From contig JANDJZ010000007.1 in NCBI GenBank assembly GCA_027943245.1, positions 62,001 to 126,000 of the forward strand: 64,000 bases of DNA, in the 5' to 3' direction. Of this stretch, positions 21,363-34,404 are shown one piece after another. A program made the position numbers and the translations under genes. The notes below the pieces were generated by a model. That model was not told the DNA's origin. It did no database searches and worked only from the letters and a program-made list of their open reading frames with translations. The stretch comes from Acanthamoeba sp. SK_2022b (lineage: Eukaryota; Discosea; Longamoebia; Acanthamoebidae). The stretch's first letter is position 1, and each line of letters starts with the position of its first letter.

Positions 21363-22318
21363 ATGGCTTCGCTTCGGGCCTCACGAAGCGGCCTAATGCA
21401 TTCTACAATGAACGATCCATTCCTCGATGCGGACGATTTAGCCGGAGGCCAAGATTACGATCTGCTCACCTCAGCCGATGAAGACGTGGTTCTGCGCCAC
21501 TCGAACTACATGCGCCAATCGGGCACCTATGGCACCACAACGCCCCCCTCGATCGTCAATTCAGAGGGGCGCATGGAAACCGACGACTCTCCTTTCCCTA
21601 TGCGCACCGCACCGCTGGCCAATCTGCGGGTTCTTATGCGAAGCATGCTGTCGATTAAGGGCATCAAGATCGCCCTCATCCTGTGCACGCTGGCCTTTGC
21701 CATTGGATGCCTCATGTCCCAGGCCGAGGTGGAGGAGGAGAAGCACCTCATTGGCCTCTCTGCTACCGTTCCAATCATATCCTTTCCTGCCTCTACTTCC
21801 TGCTGCTGCTGCTCTCCCTTCTCCTTTGTCCTCCCTGTCGTGCACTCCTTAACTCTGTTGTCAGCTACATGCTCGCCTATGACGCGAATGAAGTCTCCCA
21901 ACTGGACGTCACGCTGGCCGCCCAAAAGCTGGCCAAAGAGACCGCTCAAATCTCGCTCGCTCTCCAGGGCTCCGCCGACCCCACCTCCTCGGCCGCGGGC
22001 GCCTGGAGCGAGGTCGATTCCTGGAGCGCGCTGCTCGACCCCGAGCACGAGCTCGATGAGAAGCTGGAGTTTGAGCTCCACGATAACCACTACAAGACCG
22101 TACGCGTCGTAGTTTCCACCAACAGCACGGTAAGTCCCCGGGCCGCCGCCTCTCCTACTGTGTTGCGCTCCCGCTTTCAATAGCTAACCTGCAGAGGTCG
22201 ATGCGCCTTGTAGTTGCCCATCGCACTCGAGCTACACGTTCTGGCCGCCGGCAGTTTGGCCAAGCACCAGGTGACAACGAGAGTCGCCATGCCCAAGCAC
22301 GTGTCCGTCAGCTGACCA

Positions 22319-22352
<34 letters not shown>

Positions 22353-24464
22353 CCCACGCGCCTCTAGGTGTTCATCGGCATGGCGATCCTGGCCATGGTC
22401 TATACGATGATCATCTTCAACCTCATACATCACACAATTGCCGCCCTGATGGGCTCGTTTGTGGCGCTGGGTAAGAGTGATGCACATCGCCTGTTCTGGC
22501 CTCCCCTTGCCGTCTGTCCACGCTCACCGAGTCCCGCTCACACGACGCAGCCGCGCTCTCCATCATTCACGAGAGGCCCAGCTTCGAGACCGTGGTGTCG
22601 TGGATCGACTACGAGACCGTGAGCCTCCTGTTTGGCATGATGGTCATCGTGGGCGTGCTCACCGACACGGGCTTCTTCGAGTGGGCCGCCGTGCGAGCCT
22701 ACAAGCTGGCCAATGGCGACTACTGGCGGTCCGCCCACGCCCACGCCCACGCCCTGTTGTACTGCTGACGCGCATCGCCTGTGCTGATGCTTTGCTGCTG
22801 CTGCTGTACTGCAGGCTGCTTGTGTTGTTGTGCTGCTTGATGAGCGTGATGTCGCCCTTCGTGGACAGCGTCACGACTATGCTGCTCTTTGGACCGATGA
22901 CCATTCGTCTATGCTCGGTGATGGATCTCGACCCGCTGCCGATCATCATCGCCGAGGTTCTGTTTGCCAACATCAGGTACGGCGCTGTGGCTCGTCATAG
23001 GAACGGCCAGTCGTGTGGGTCCAGAGGCCAATTGGCTCAAGAGATGTTCTATGTGTTCTTTCCATTTTGTTTTCTTCCGACCACATCAGTGGAACCTCGA
23101 CCGCCATCGGAGACCCACCGAACATCCTCATCGTCAACGGCTTCGCGGTACCGCGACACAACACGCAACACGAACATGGGGGCTGATCTGTGTGACTCAC
23201 ACTTCTGCTCCCCTAGCACACGGGCTTGATCAACTTTGGCAACTTCTCGATGCACGTTGCTCCAGGCGTGATCCTGTGCATCGTCGGTGTGTTCGTCCTC
23301 CTCAAGCGGCTCTATCGGGAGCAGTTGCAGCGCCAGCCCGTCACGCGTAAGATGCGCGAAATCGCCATCTGGCAGATGACCGTCAGCAAGATCAACGCCT
23401 ACGACGGCGAGGAGGCCAAGGTCGTCAAGAAGAAGCTCGAGGAGCACATCAAGAACCTGGTACGCGTCATCCGAAAGCTGAAGTTGGTCAGAGTTGCTGT
23501 CGAAACAGAGTTTGACGGTCAAAGGGCCGTGCCTCCACACTACGCAACAGAAAAGCGTGGTGCGTGAGGCGAGGTCTGTGGGCAAAGGCAACCTGGCTGA
23601 GGCCGAGTACGTGGCGGAGATCGAGAGCAAGTACGTCATCACGAACAAGCCGCTCCTCATCAAGAGCGGCGTGGTGCTCGTTGTGGTGGTGCTCGTCTTC
23701 TTCCTGGAGGCCTTTGTCGAGTTGCACCTCAGCCTCGCCTGGACCGCCCTCATCGGAGCCGTCGTCCTCCTCATCCTCGCCGATGTCCACGACATTAACA
23801 CCGTCTTCGAGAAGGTGTGCCAGCCACCACCCGCGCGGACACCCCCTCTGAGGCGAGGCTAACACGTTTGTACCACTCACGGTGATGGTTGTTGGTCGTG
23901 GCAGGTGGAGTTGGGCACGCTGATCTACTTTGCCGGCCTCTTTGTGCTGCTCAAGGCCCTCGAAGAGCTGGGCGTCGTGCAGTTCATCGCCGACAACACC
24001 GCCTCCCTGATCGCCAAGTTCCCTGAAGGTATGACGCCGCTCACGCCGCAGCGCGTGGCCACATAGGTGCTGACTGGGAGCATCTGTGGCGGTGTACAGG
24101 AAACGTGCGCTTGTCGGTGGCCATCACGCTGCTCGTGTGGGTCGGCGGCACAATCGGCGGTGTTATCGACAACATTCCCTTCACCCAGACGATGATTCCC
24201 GTGGTGGCCCGACTGGCCAGCGACGATATGGGCTTGCCCCTCACGCCGCTCGTGTGGGCCCTCGTCTATGGCTGCTGCCTCGGAGGCAATGCGACGCTGA
24301 TAGGCGCGCCGGCCAACATCGTCGCGGCGGGTCTGGCGGAGCAGCAGGGCTACAAGCTGACGTTCATGCACTTCTTCCGCATCGGTTTCCCATGCTGCCT
24401 TCTCACCCTAGTCATCTCCAACGTCTACCTCCTCGTTACCCACGTGCTCATTCCCTGGTACTAG
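21363..24464 (+). CDS. OCA2/P protein-like multi-pass permease (ArsB/NhaD-CitM superfamily)
   Basis: A hydrophilic N-terminal tail (about 90 aa) is followed by a single TM (IALILCTLAFAIGCLM), a lumenal region, then the transporter core. Diagnostic blocks are ERPSFETVVSWIDYETVSLL, GMMVIVGVLTDTGFFEWAAV, VDSVTTMLLFGPMTIRLC, TAIGDPPNILIVNGF, LLILADVHDINTVFEKVELG, IGGVIDNIPFTQTMIPVV and GGNATLIGAPANIVAAGLAE. These parallel the human P protein (OCA2) almost block for block, including the long cytoplasmic loop between the two repeats. OCA2 controls organelle pH and chloride conductance; bacterial relatives move Na+, citrate or arsenite. About ten introns are present, one ending after a CT/GT microsatellite at 22320-22351. 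The stop is TAG at 24462-24464. A vesicular location is inference. Confidence 0.88.
22320..22351 (+). repeat. (TC)n(TG)n microsatellite in OCA2-like intron
   Basis: A run of CT repeats passes directly into GT repeats just before an intron acceptor. It probably doubles as the polypyrimidine tract. Confidence 0.8.
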
Positions 24465-24765
24465 GATCAGTTGGCTCTCTCCCTTTGTAGTTGTTCTTTC
24501 TCCAAATGCACCACCTTTTGTGTTGAATGCGTGCCTGTGGCCCTTGCGATAGCCGCACAAGCCCTTTTGGCTGGTGTGTGAAGTATCTTTGCAGGAGACT
24601 CGTGCCCACCCAAGAGGTGGCGGTTGCCTCTGTGGGGACTTTGCACATTGCCAAACTTACACGGTCACAACGTCAACGAGACGAAGAGGGAAGGAGCAGA
24701 GCTTATTTATGCGCGGAAGGACAAGGTTCAGCAGAAGAGGGGGCAAAATGTGTGGCAGGGGGGGC
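24465..24765. other. Convergent 3' intergenic region
   Basis: This 301-bp spacer lies between the convergent stops of the OCA2-like and lipoamide dehydrogenase genes. It holds the two 3' UTRs; no gene or structured repeat was noticed. Confidence 0.4.
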
Positions 24766-27749
<2,984 letters not shown>

Positions 27750-28000
27750 TTTGTGTTGTTTGATGGAATAGAAACGTGGCTCGATGGGCTCTTCAACGTC
27801 TTAGATGTCGGCGGCAGATCGGACAAGGGCAAAAGGCAAAGAGGAAAAGCTCGAAAAATCGATGTACGAGAAAAACCAAGCAATAACCGGGAGTGAAATG
27901 GGGCAAATAAACTGTCGACCGGGCGCATAGCCTTTCTTCTTTCTTCTCCCTCTCTCATCCCCCAGAGTCCACAGCCTTCGGCTCCTCCTAATCGAAAGCA

Positions 28001-28450
28001 ATGGTATGTGATTTACGAATCTTGGGCGCTCCGCCAGGCTTATGCGCTTGCTCCGCGCTTGCATGAATCTCTCCTTTTTGCAATCAAAATACTGATCGAT
28101 GGAGTAATAGGCCAAGCGCACGAAGAAGGTCGGTGTGACCGGTAAGTACGGTACCCGTTATGGTGCTTCGCTGAGGAAGCAGATCAAGAAGATGGAAATC
28201 ACGCAGCACGCTCGCTACACCTGCACCTTCTGCGGCAAGGACTCCGTGAAGAGGACCGCTGTGGGCATCTGGCACTGCAAGGGCTGCGGCAAGACTCTCG
28301 CTGGTGGCGCCTGGGTGATGAAGTAAGTCCATTCCTAGCCCCCTTCTTTAATTCTGTTCATTTCTTATTCTTTTCTCTTCTCTCAGCACCACCGCCGCCG
28401 CTACCGTGAGGTCGACCGTGCGTCGTCTCCGTGAGATGAAGACTGCCTAA
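28001..28450 (+). CDS. rpl37a: 60S ribosomal protein eL43 (L37a)
   Basis: The coding part of exon 1 is only the ATG (28001-28003). After the intron at 28004-28110 (GTATGT...AATAG) exon 2 reads [21 protein letters not shown] second intron (28323-28386) precedes [20 protein letters not shown]. The zinc ribbon is complete: CTFC with CKGC about 18 residues apart ([26 protein letters not shown]). The 92-aa length equals the eukaryotic family. eL43 binds 28S rRNA in the large subunit near the E site. An AATAAA signal follows about 20 nt after the stop. Assignment is effectively certain. Confidence 0.98.
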
Positions 28451-28464
28451 ATTATTCGACCTTG

Positions 28465-28473
28465 AAAATAAAT
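28465..28473 (+). terminator. Poly(A) signal AATAAA downstream of eL43
   Basis: The sequence GAAAATAAATG lies about 20 nt after the eL43 stop codon, the usual position for a cleavage/polyadenylation hexamer. Confidence 0.5.
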
Positions 28474-28531
28474 GTAGTGCGCTGGGTTCTCTTTATTTAT
28501 TGCCTTCCCTTCTGCGTTGGATGTCTCGCTG

Positions 28532-28796
28532 CTAGGTGTCCGTTTTTATTGGCACGTACGTGTTTTCTTCGTACAGCTCGTTCATCTTCTCTTGAATAAG
28601 GGCTGCCTTGCTTGCATCTACCAAAAGATGGGTTTCATCTAGGTCCTTAATGATGAACTGATGCTCCTTGTTCAAGAAGAGAAGAAACTGCTTCATCGTG
28701 GCATCGCTGCACCACCGATCAGTTCGTGTGCCGGTGTGAGCACAATACAAGCAGCACGTACCACGTCACCAGCACTCCTTTCGTTGCGTGCACCAT
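28532..28796 (-). CDS. tfb5: TFIIH subunit TFB5/TTDA (GTF2H5)
   Basis: Two exons encode about 69 aa: MVHATKGVLVT (28796-28762), then after a 55-nt intron CDATMKQFLLFLNKEHQF and IKDLDETHLLVDASKA. The family hallmark is M(V/I)...KGVL(V/I)xCDxxxKQFLxxL followed by (F/L)IIxDLD(D/E)TH, all present and in order, at the family length (about 70 aa). TFB5 stabilises TFIIH, contacts p52/TFB2 and is needed for nucleotide excision repair. The stop is TAG at 28534-28532. This gene is easily missed because of its size. Confidence 0.93.
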
Positions 28797-29092
28797 CTTT
28801 GCGGCCGCTGTTGTTCGGAGAGGGCGCGGGAAAAATTTAAAAGCTGTGGTTGTTGGTCGAAGGGTTTGTATTGTGTGGGCCAGGAATGGCGATTCCCACC
28901 AAGCCCTTGTGGGGCTGTGGGTCGCAGACAGAAAGATACAAAGCGCTTTTGTGCCTTTCCTCCTCCGCATCCTCCATTCTGCTTAGATCTACGTTGTCGT
29001 CGTGCAGCGTGCGTTGTGTCGTCTTTTGCTCTAGCTCTGCTCTCTCTCCGCCCACCACAACACATTCCCCTTGCCGCTGGCCTGACAGCTAT
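28797..29092. other. Spacer between TFB5 start and DnaJ stop
   Basis: This 296-bp stretch holds the TFB5 promoter and DnaJ 3' UTR, both minus strand. No additional gene is supported. Confidence 0.4.
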
Positions 29093-30723
29093 TTACTGGT
29101 GCACGCAGCCACCGCCGCCCTCGCCGTTGCGCCTCTCCTCCTCCTTCTCAGCTCTCCTCTGCGCCTTTCGCCTTCTCTCCTCGGCCTCGAGATCGAACTG
29201 GCGGGCCGTGACCTTTTCGGCCGAGGCCACCTGCTTCTTTGGGAGCTGGGGCACAGGGGGCAGACACTTGCGCAACTCCTGTTGAGGTTCAGCATCAGCA
29301 AGGTGATCCAGGCCCGGCAGCGAAGAGAAAAACGGGGAGGGAAGGGGGACGAACCTTAGTGTGTTCCTCGATCTGGTCGTAGGTGGGGAACTCCACGTTG
29401 AACTTGATGAAGAGCTTGCCCTTCTCTACGCCGCCGGGGTTCAGTGGCATGCCTTCATCCTCCACCACGCGAATGTCTCCGGGCTTAATCACGTCCTTAG
29501 GCTCGGACTTGACGAGCAGCACACGGTCGTCCAGGTGCGTGATGGCAAACTCGTAGCCGGTGAGCGCCTCCGCGAGCGTGATGGTCTTCTGGTAGATAAG
29601 GTCATCGCCAAGTCTCTTCCACGAGCTGTCCTCCTCCTCTCTCTCGCTCAACACGACGACCACATCACCAGGAATGGTGTCGGGCTGCGTCGATGCGGAA
29701 AAAAGTAGTGAGCAAGGCTGGGCTGTCGTAGAACAACTCAAAAAACGGGCACGGCTGAGGCAGAGAACGATCAAACGTACCAACTGGTCAGCTTCGCCTT
29801 CGAACACAATTCTCTTGCCTGGCTTGGTGCCCTTTTCGATGTTGACCTCCAGCACCTTCTTCACCTCGACCACCCTCTGGCCCGAGCACGACTGGCACTT
29901 ATCCGACTCCTTGGCGGCCGTTCCTGTGGAGTGAGTCAGACCCGGGTGTCCACGATGACCTCGCAAGCCCTTGCATTAATACGCGCGAGCTGACTGGATG
30001 CATACCTTCGCCTCGGCAGAGCGGGCAGACGGTCTGGGACTGCGAGATGAAACCAGGACGAATCTGTCGCACCTCCACGCGCATACCCGTGCCCTTACAT
30101 CCGCTGCACTTCTGGGGAGCCGACTTGGTCTTGCTTCCGGTGCCCTCGCACGTGGTGCACAGGATGTTCTTGGTGATCTTGAGCTTCCTCACCTTGCCAT
30201 TGTACATCTCACCGAGAGGGACCGGGAGCTCATAGGCCACATCTCGCGTCTTGCGCGGGCCAGATGGGCCGCGCCTGCCGCCTCCTCCAAACATGCCGCC
30301 GAAGCCACCGAAGGGATCGTCATCGTCACCCCCGCCGAATGCGGAAAAGAAGTTCCTGAAAATTGAATCGGCGCTGCTCTCGCCGCCTGCGCCTTGAAGA
30401 CCCTCCTCACCGTACTGATCGTAGATGCGCCTCTTCTTCTCGTCGGAGAGCACGTCATAAGCGTGGCTGATCTTCTTGAACTTTTCCTCGGCCTCTGTGT
30501 TGCCGGGGTTCTTGTCGGGATGCCACTTCATCGCCAGCTTTCTGTAAGCCTTCTTGATCTCGGTGTCCGCCGCGTCACGCGCAACGCCCAAGATCGCATA
30601 CAGATCCTCGCCGCTGTCCTTCTTCTTGTTCCCGTTCATCTGCTCGTACTTGCGCTTGCTGCCGCGCTGAGATCCGTCGCTCTTGTTGTTTCGATACTGT
30701 TGCCACCAGGTGCTCTGCCGCAT
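29093..30723 (-). CDS. Class A (type I) DnaJ/Hsp40 co-chaperone with CaaX terminus
   Basis: The J domain reads [20 protein letters not shown] with the HPD triad in [11 protein letters not shown] Gly/Phe-rich linker ([20 protein letters not shown]) follows. Four zinc-finger repeats are [24 protein letters not shown] and CQSCSGQR, then the two beta-barrel substrate domains, including [12 protein letters not shown] and [13 protein letters not shown]. The C-terminus is CVHQ, a CaaX box with Gln at X, as in Ydj1-type proteins that are farnesylated and ER/cytosol associated. It stimulates Hsp70 ATPase and delivers unfolded clients. The start at 30723 gives a basic 28-residue leader; the internal ATG before NGNKKKD is an alternative. 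Introns lie near 29990, 29770 and 29320. The last exon is Glu/Arg-rich. Confidence 0.95.
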
Positions 30724-31520
30724 ACACCAAGCTTCTTTAACTCCTCCGCGTGTGTCGCCCTTCAGCCAAAACGCAACCTTCGCCGCGTCACTTGATGCTG
30801 CGGCGGAGTTGCGGGTTTGGCCGGCGATTCCACTGTACCGAAACTGGCGCGAAATTCGGCATCACTTGGCGGGAGATTAGCGGACTTCAGGATTGTTGCT
30901 ACCCTTCCTTCTTGTCTTCTTGGGCAGGAATAGAACCACCTTGTGTTGTTGTTAATTTATCTTTGCTGAACATGGCAATGCACAGGGGGGATCGTTGCTA
31001 CCAGATTTATTCTTCTGAGATACCACCATCAACTGTAACATATTCTGAGAGACCACCATCCACTGATGTACCACCATCAACTGTGATGTGATGTTAAGTC
31101 TTGGTGTTGAGTAAAAAACACATAACAAGAAGATACATTTTTTCACAAACATCTTTTAAGGGTTGGTACTGATGCACACATGAAATGAATAGGTGTCCTT
31201 TGGGTCAAGTCACAGAATAGAATGGGTTCCTCTGGGGTCATGTCCCCACACGCATTTTTGGGGTTTGTTGAAAAGTGACATTGTTACTTTTGTCTGAACA
31301 CTCTGTTTATTTGTTTGCATTTGTGGTGGTAAGACAGCTGTGGGAGGGCTGCCTTCCCTGTACGGTGAACAGTTCGCCAGGTTAGGAAAAGTTTAAGGAA
31401 AAAGGAGAACCAGGATAGCAGAGGAGCAATTGTAGCCAATGGGAGGGCGAGGGCCGAAAGTGGGGCCTGAACAAGCGATCGACCGGAACATAGTCCGTAA
31501 CAAACCACTCCATCACAAGC
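30724..31520. other. Long intergenic region with AT-rich segment and short imperfect tandem repeat
   Basis: This nearly 800-bp spacer between divergent genes becomes AT-rich from about 30940 to 31330. It includes an imperfect tandem array at 31020-31090 in which ACCACCATC(A/C)ACTG occurs three times. Its outer flanks return to normal composition. No ORF with locus-like codons is present. Confidence 0.45.
31020..31090 (+). repeat. Imperfect minisatellite, three copies of ACCACCATC(A/C)ACTG
   Basis: Three spaced copies of the 14-mer are separated by related TATTCTGAGAG-like or GATGT spacers. Nothing marks it as a regulatory array beyond repetition. Confidence 0.6.
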
Positions 31521-34306
31521 ATGCGTGCCTCCGCCACGCTTCTCCTGTGCCTCCTTGCGTTGGCGGGCGTACTCTGCGCCACACCCAAGCACGTTCTTGA
31601 CTCGTTGTTCATATTTTCTCCTCGTCGCAATCTTGTTGACCCTGTTTGTTGCAGCAAGTCGGCCTTGAGGTCATTTTTCGAACTCATCGACGGAGATGGA
31701 AACGGTAAGGTTACCGCGGCTGAGATTGGTACTATCCCTCCCCCCAATACTTCAACTTCGTTCTTTGTCTTCGCTTTTTTCGTTTTTATTGACTATGCAC
31801 GTGAGCACAGCCGCCCACTGGATGAGGGTTGAGGGTGACGAGTTGCTCCCGCACGCTCAAGCCCGCCTCGCCAGCGGACTCCACAAGCTGGTGGTGTCCA
31901 AGCACGACGCGGATGACAGCGGTGCCATGGAGTGGGAGGAGTGGCTGCAGGCCTACGGCCGTCTGGACCAGGCCGTCGGTCTGTCAGGCCATCACAAGCG
32001 CGACACAATCGTCTCCGTCGTACGGAACTTTCCTCTACCTTTAAAGTTTTTTTATTTTTAAATTATCAAAATGAAATGAACACATGGCGTGCACACGAGG
32101 CCCCATACCGATTATTCTTTCGGAAGAAGAAAGCTACGAAGAGGTGGCAAAGCGTTGTACCAGCGACTAACCTTGCACCTATGTCGCGTGGATCACCAGC
32201 AACCCCAGCAAGTGCGTCTGGCCACCACGACCAAGCCCGCCACCGAGATGGTCATCATGTGGATCACCAGCAGTACGCACGCCTTGCCTCGTGCTCGCTC
32301 CAACCTCTTGCGTCAACTAACTCGCGGGCTGGCCTCTGTGTCTCTCTAACAGCCCTTTCGACCAACCCGATTGCTGAATTCGGCCTGGCCAACTCGACTC
32401 TCCGCCAGCAGGTCGCTGGCACCTGGACCACCTACAACGCAGGCGTTCTCGGTACGGCATCACCATCATCGCCGGCGGCAACAGAGAGTGGCTAAAGAAC
32501 CCCGATGACGATGATCGTTGCAACAGGATGGTCTGGTCACATTCACACCGTTACCCTCCGCAACCTTCAGCCGGCTCAGACCTACAAGTACGCACAGAGC
32601 CCATCTCCGTGTGATGTGTCATGAGGGAGTGCTTCGTCGGGGCGTGCTGCTGACGTGCCGCTTTCCCATCGGCAGCTATCGTGTGGGCGATCCCACCCAC
32701 AACGCATGGAGCGACACCTACAAGTTCTCTACCATGGACCCCAGCCAAACCGAAGTCAGGATCGCCACCTTTGGCGACATGTACGTTCCCTGCCACCCCT
32801 GTTGAGGCTTGCTGTGCCAACTCTCGCCTACTGCGGTTGGTCCAGGGGTACCGTCATGCCCATGGGATTCGAGGTCACCAAGCAGATCATCAAGGACGAC
32901 GCCGACATCAACTTCCAGTTGATCGTTCACGCTGGCGACATCGCTTACGGCGGCGTCTCCCACGAGTGGGAGTTTGAGGTGGGCTCTTGTTCTCCCGTGC
33001 ACGTTTCTGTGGGGGCTTGACACTAAGCACTGCCTGCTGGCCACTGTGTGCAGTACATTTGGGACCTGTGGGGCGAGCAAGTCGCTCCTCTTGGAAACCA
33101 TATCCCCTACATGGTCGCCGTTGGTGCGCACATTCACGCCTTTCGCCGCACCCCGCCAAGTGCCTGTTGCTTAACAACCTGTTTCGCAGGTAACCACGAA
33201 AAGTACTACAACTTCACGTCCTACAAGGCGCGCTTCAATATGCCCGGCCACCAGAGCGGAGGCATCGACAACTTCTACCACAGGTATGCACCGGGCAACT
33301 TCGACCGGTTGTTGGTTGCGCCTCACTTATCTTCACACTGAACCAACGCGTGTGTTTGTTTGTACTCAGTTTCGACTACGGCGGCATCCACTTTGTGAGC
33401 ATCTGCACCGAAGTCTATGCCTACCCCTACCAGAGGGGCACTCCCCAGTACGCTTGGCTCGAGAAGGTGCGCCTGTTCTCTTCCCCCCGCACTCGCCCTA
33501 TGTCTCACCCTCTCTCTCTCGGCAATCGCCAGGACCTGGCCGCTGCCAACGCCAATAGGAAGAACTCGCCCTTCATTATCGTCGTGGGCCACCGTACGTT
33601 GCTCATCACCTCACCCATTTTTGATGATTTTCATGTAATATTTAATCTACATAATTATAGGTCCGATGTACTCGTCGGACAAGTCTTCTGATAGCGGTCC
33701 ACTCAAGCGCGATCTCGAGCCCCTCCTCAACAAGTATGGCGTCGATCTCGCTCTCTGGGGCCACATGCACTCCTACGAACGCACCTGGCCCGGTACGCGC
33801 GCGTCCCTTTGTGCTATCCACCAGCCTGCTCACCTCCCTCGTTTCCTTCTCATTCGCGCAGTCTTCAACAACACTCCGTCGGTGACCACCGGTAACGTCT
33901 TCACGAACGCCAACGGCACCATTCACATCACCATTGGCACCGCCGGGTACTCTTCCCCTCCTGCAGTCTTGTCCGTAGGCCACGTCTGATCAGATGCCGA
34001 CAATGTGGGGCCAACAACAGAGCATTCAGCGACGAGGCTTGGGAGGAGCCGTCGCCCGTGTGGTCGGCCAAGCACACCGGCGCCTTCGAGGACGTCGCCT
34101 ACGGCTACGGTACCACCTTCTAGGATTTCGCTCGGCGGCGGTTGGGTGAGGATCGGGGGGGGGGGGGGGGAAGCGCCATGGCTGACCCGTTAGGGACAAC
34201 AGGATACCTGCACAAGCTGGACAACAACCGAATCCGCTTCCAGTATAGGAAATGGGACACCGGCAAGGTGTGGGACGAAATCTGGATCCAGCGGACCACC
34301 CACTGA
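31521..34306 (+). CDS. Secreted EF-hand / purple acid phosphatase fusion
   Basis: A signal peptide (MRASATLLLCLLALAGVLC) is followed by an EF-hand loop in ELIDGDGNGKVTAAEIG and a second, less perfect one in SKHDADDSGAMEWEEW. A purple acid phosphatase comes next. Its fibronectin-like N-domain includes VRLATTTKPATEMVIMWITS. The metal-ligand blocks are FGDMG, VHAGDIAYGG, VGNHEKYYN, VVGHRPMYSS and GHMHSYERTWP, all canonical. The last exon gives LHKLDNNRIRFQYRKWDTG and ends IQRTTH with TGA at 34304-34306. At least eleven introns are inferred. The enzyme should hydrolyse phosphoesters at acidic pH in a secretory, lysosomal or extracellular compartment, and the EF-hand suggests calcium sensing or stability. 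The joint between EF-hand and PAP exons (32000-32230) is the least certain part. Confidence 0.82.
34156..34173 (+). repeat. Poly-G tract in intron
   Basis: A near-pure G run of about 18 nt lies in the last intron of the EF-hand/PAP gene. Such runs can form G-quadruplexes and are prone to sequencing length errors. Confidence 0.8.
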
Positions 34307-34361
34307 GCCTGTCCTCCCCTCGCCTCGCCTCGGCGTGTCGCGCACGCGGTGAAGCGTCGCT

Positions 34362-34379
34362 TGTGTTACGCGTAACACA
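34362..34379. other. Perfect 18-bp palindrome TGTGTTACGCGTAACACA
   Basis: This lies in the 98-bp gap between the convergent stops of the EF-hand/PAP gene (34306) and the 2H-RRM gene (34405). It could be a shared 3'-end hairpin or a dimeric protein site. Confidence 0.5.
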
Positions 34380-34404
34380 GAAACTTGTGCATTATTTTCC
34401 GCTG

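Noticed and set aside
28788..29359. Long + strand frames opposite TFB5 and DnaJ
   Set aside because: They are shadows of minus-strand coding and promoter sequence, with no family similarity.
34156..34173. Poly-G tract as a regulatory G-quadruplex
   Set aside because: A homopolymer run in an intron, more likely a microsatellite or sequencing-length artefact; no G-tract spacing typical of a quadruplex.
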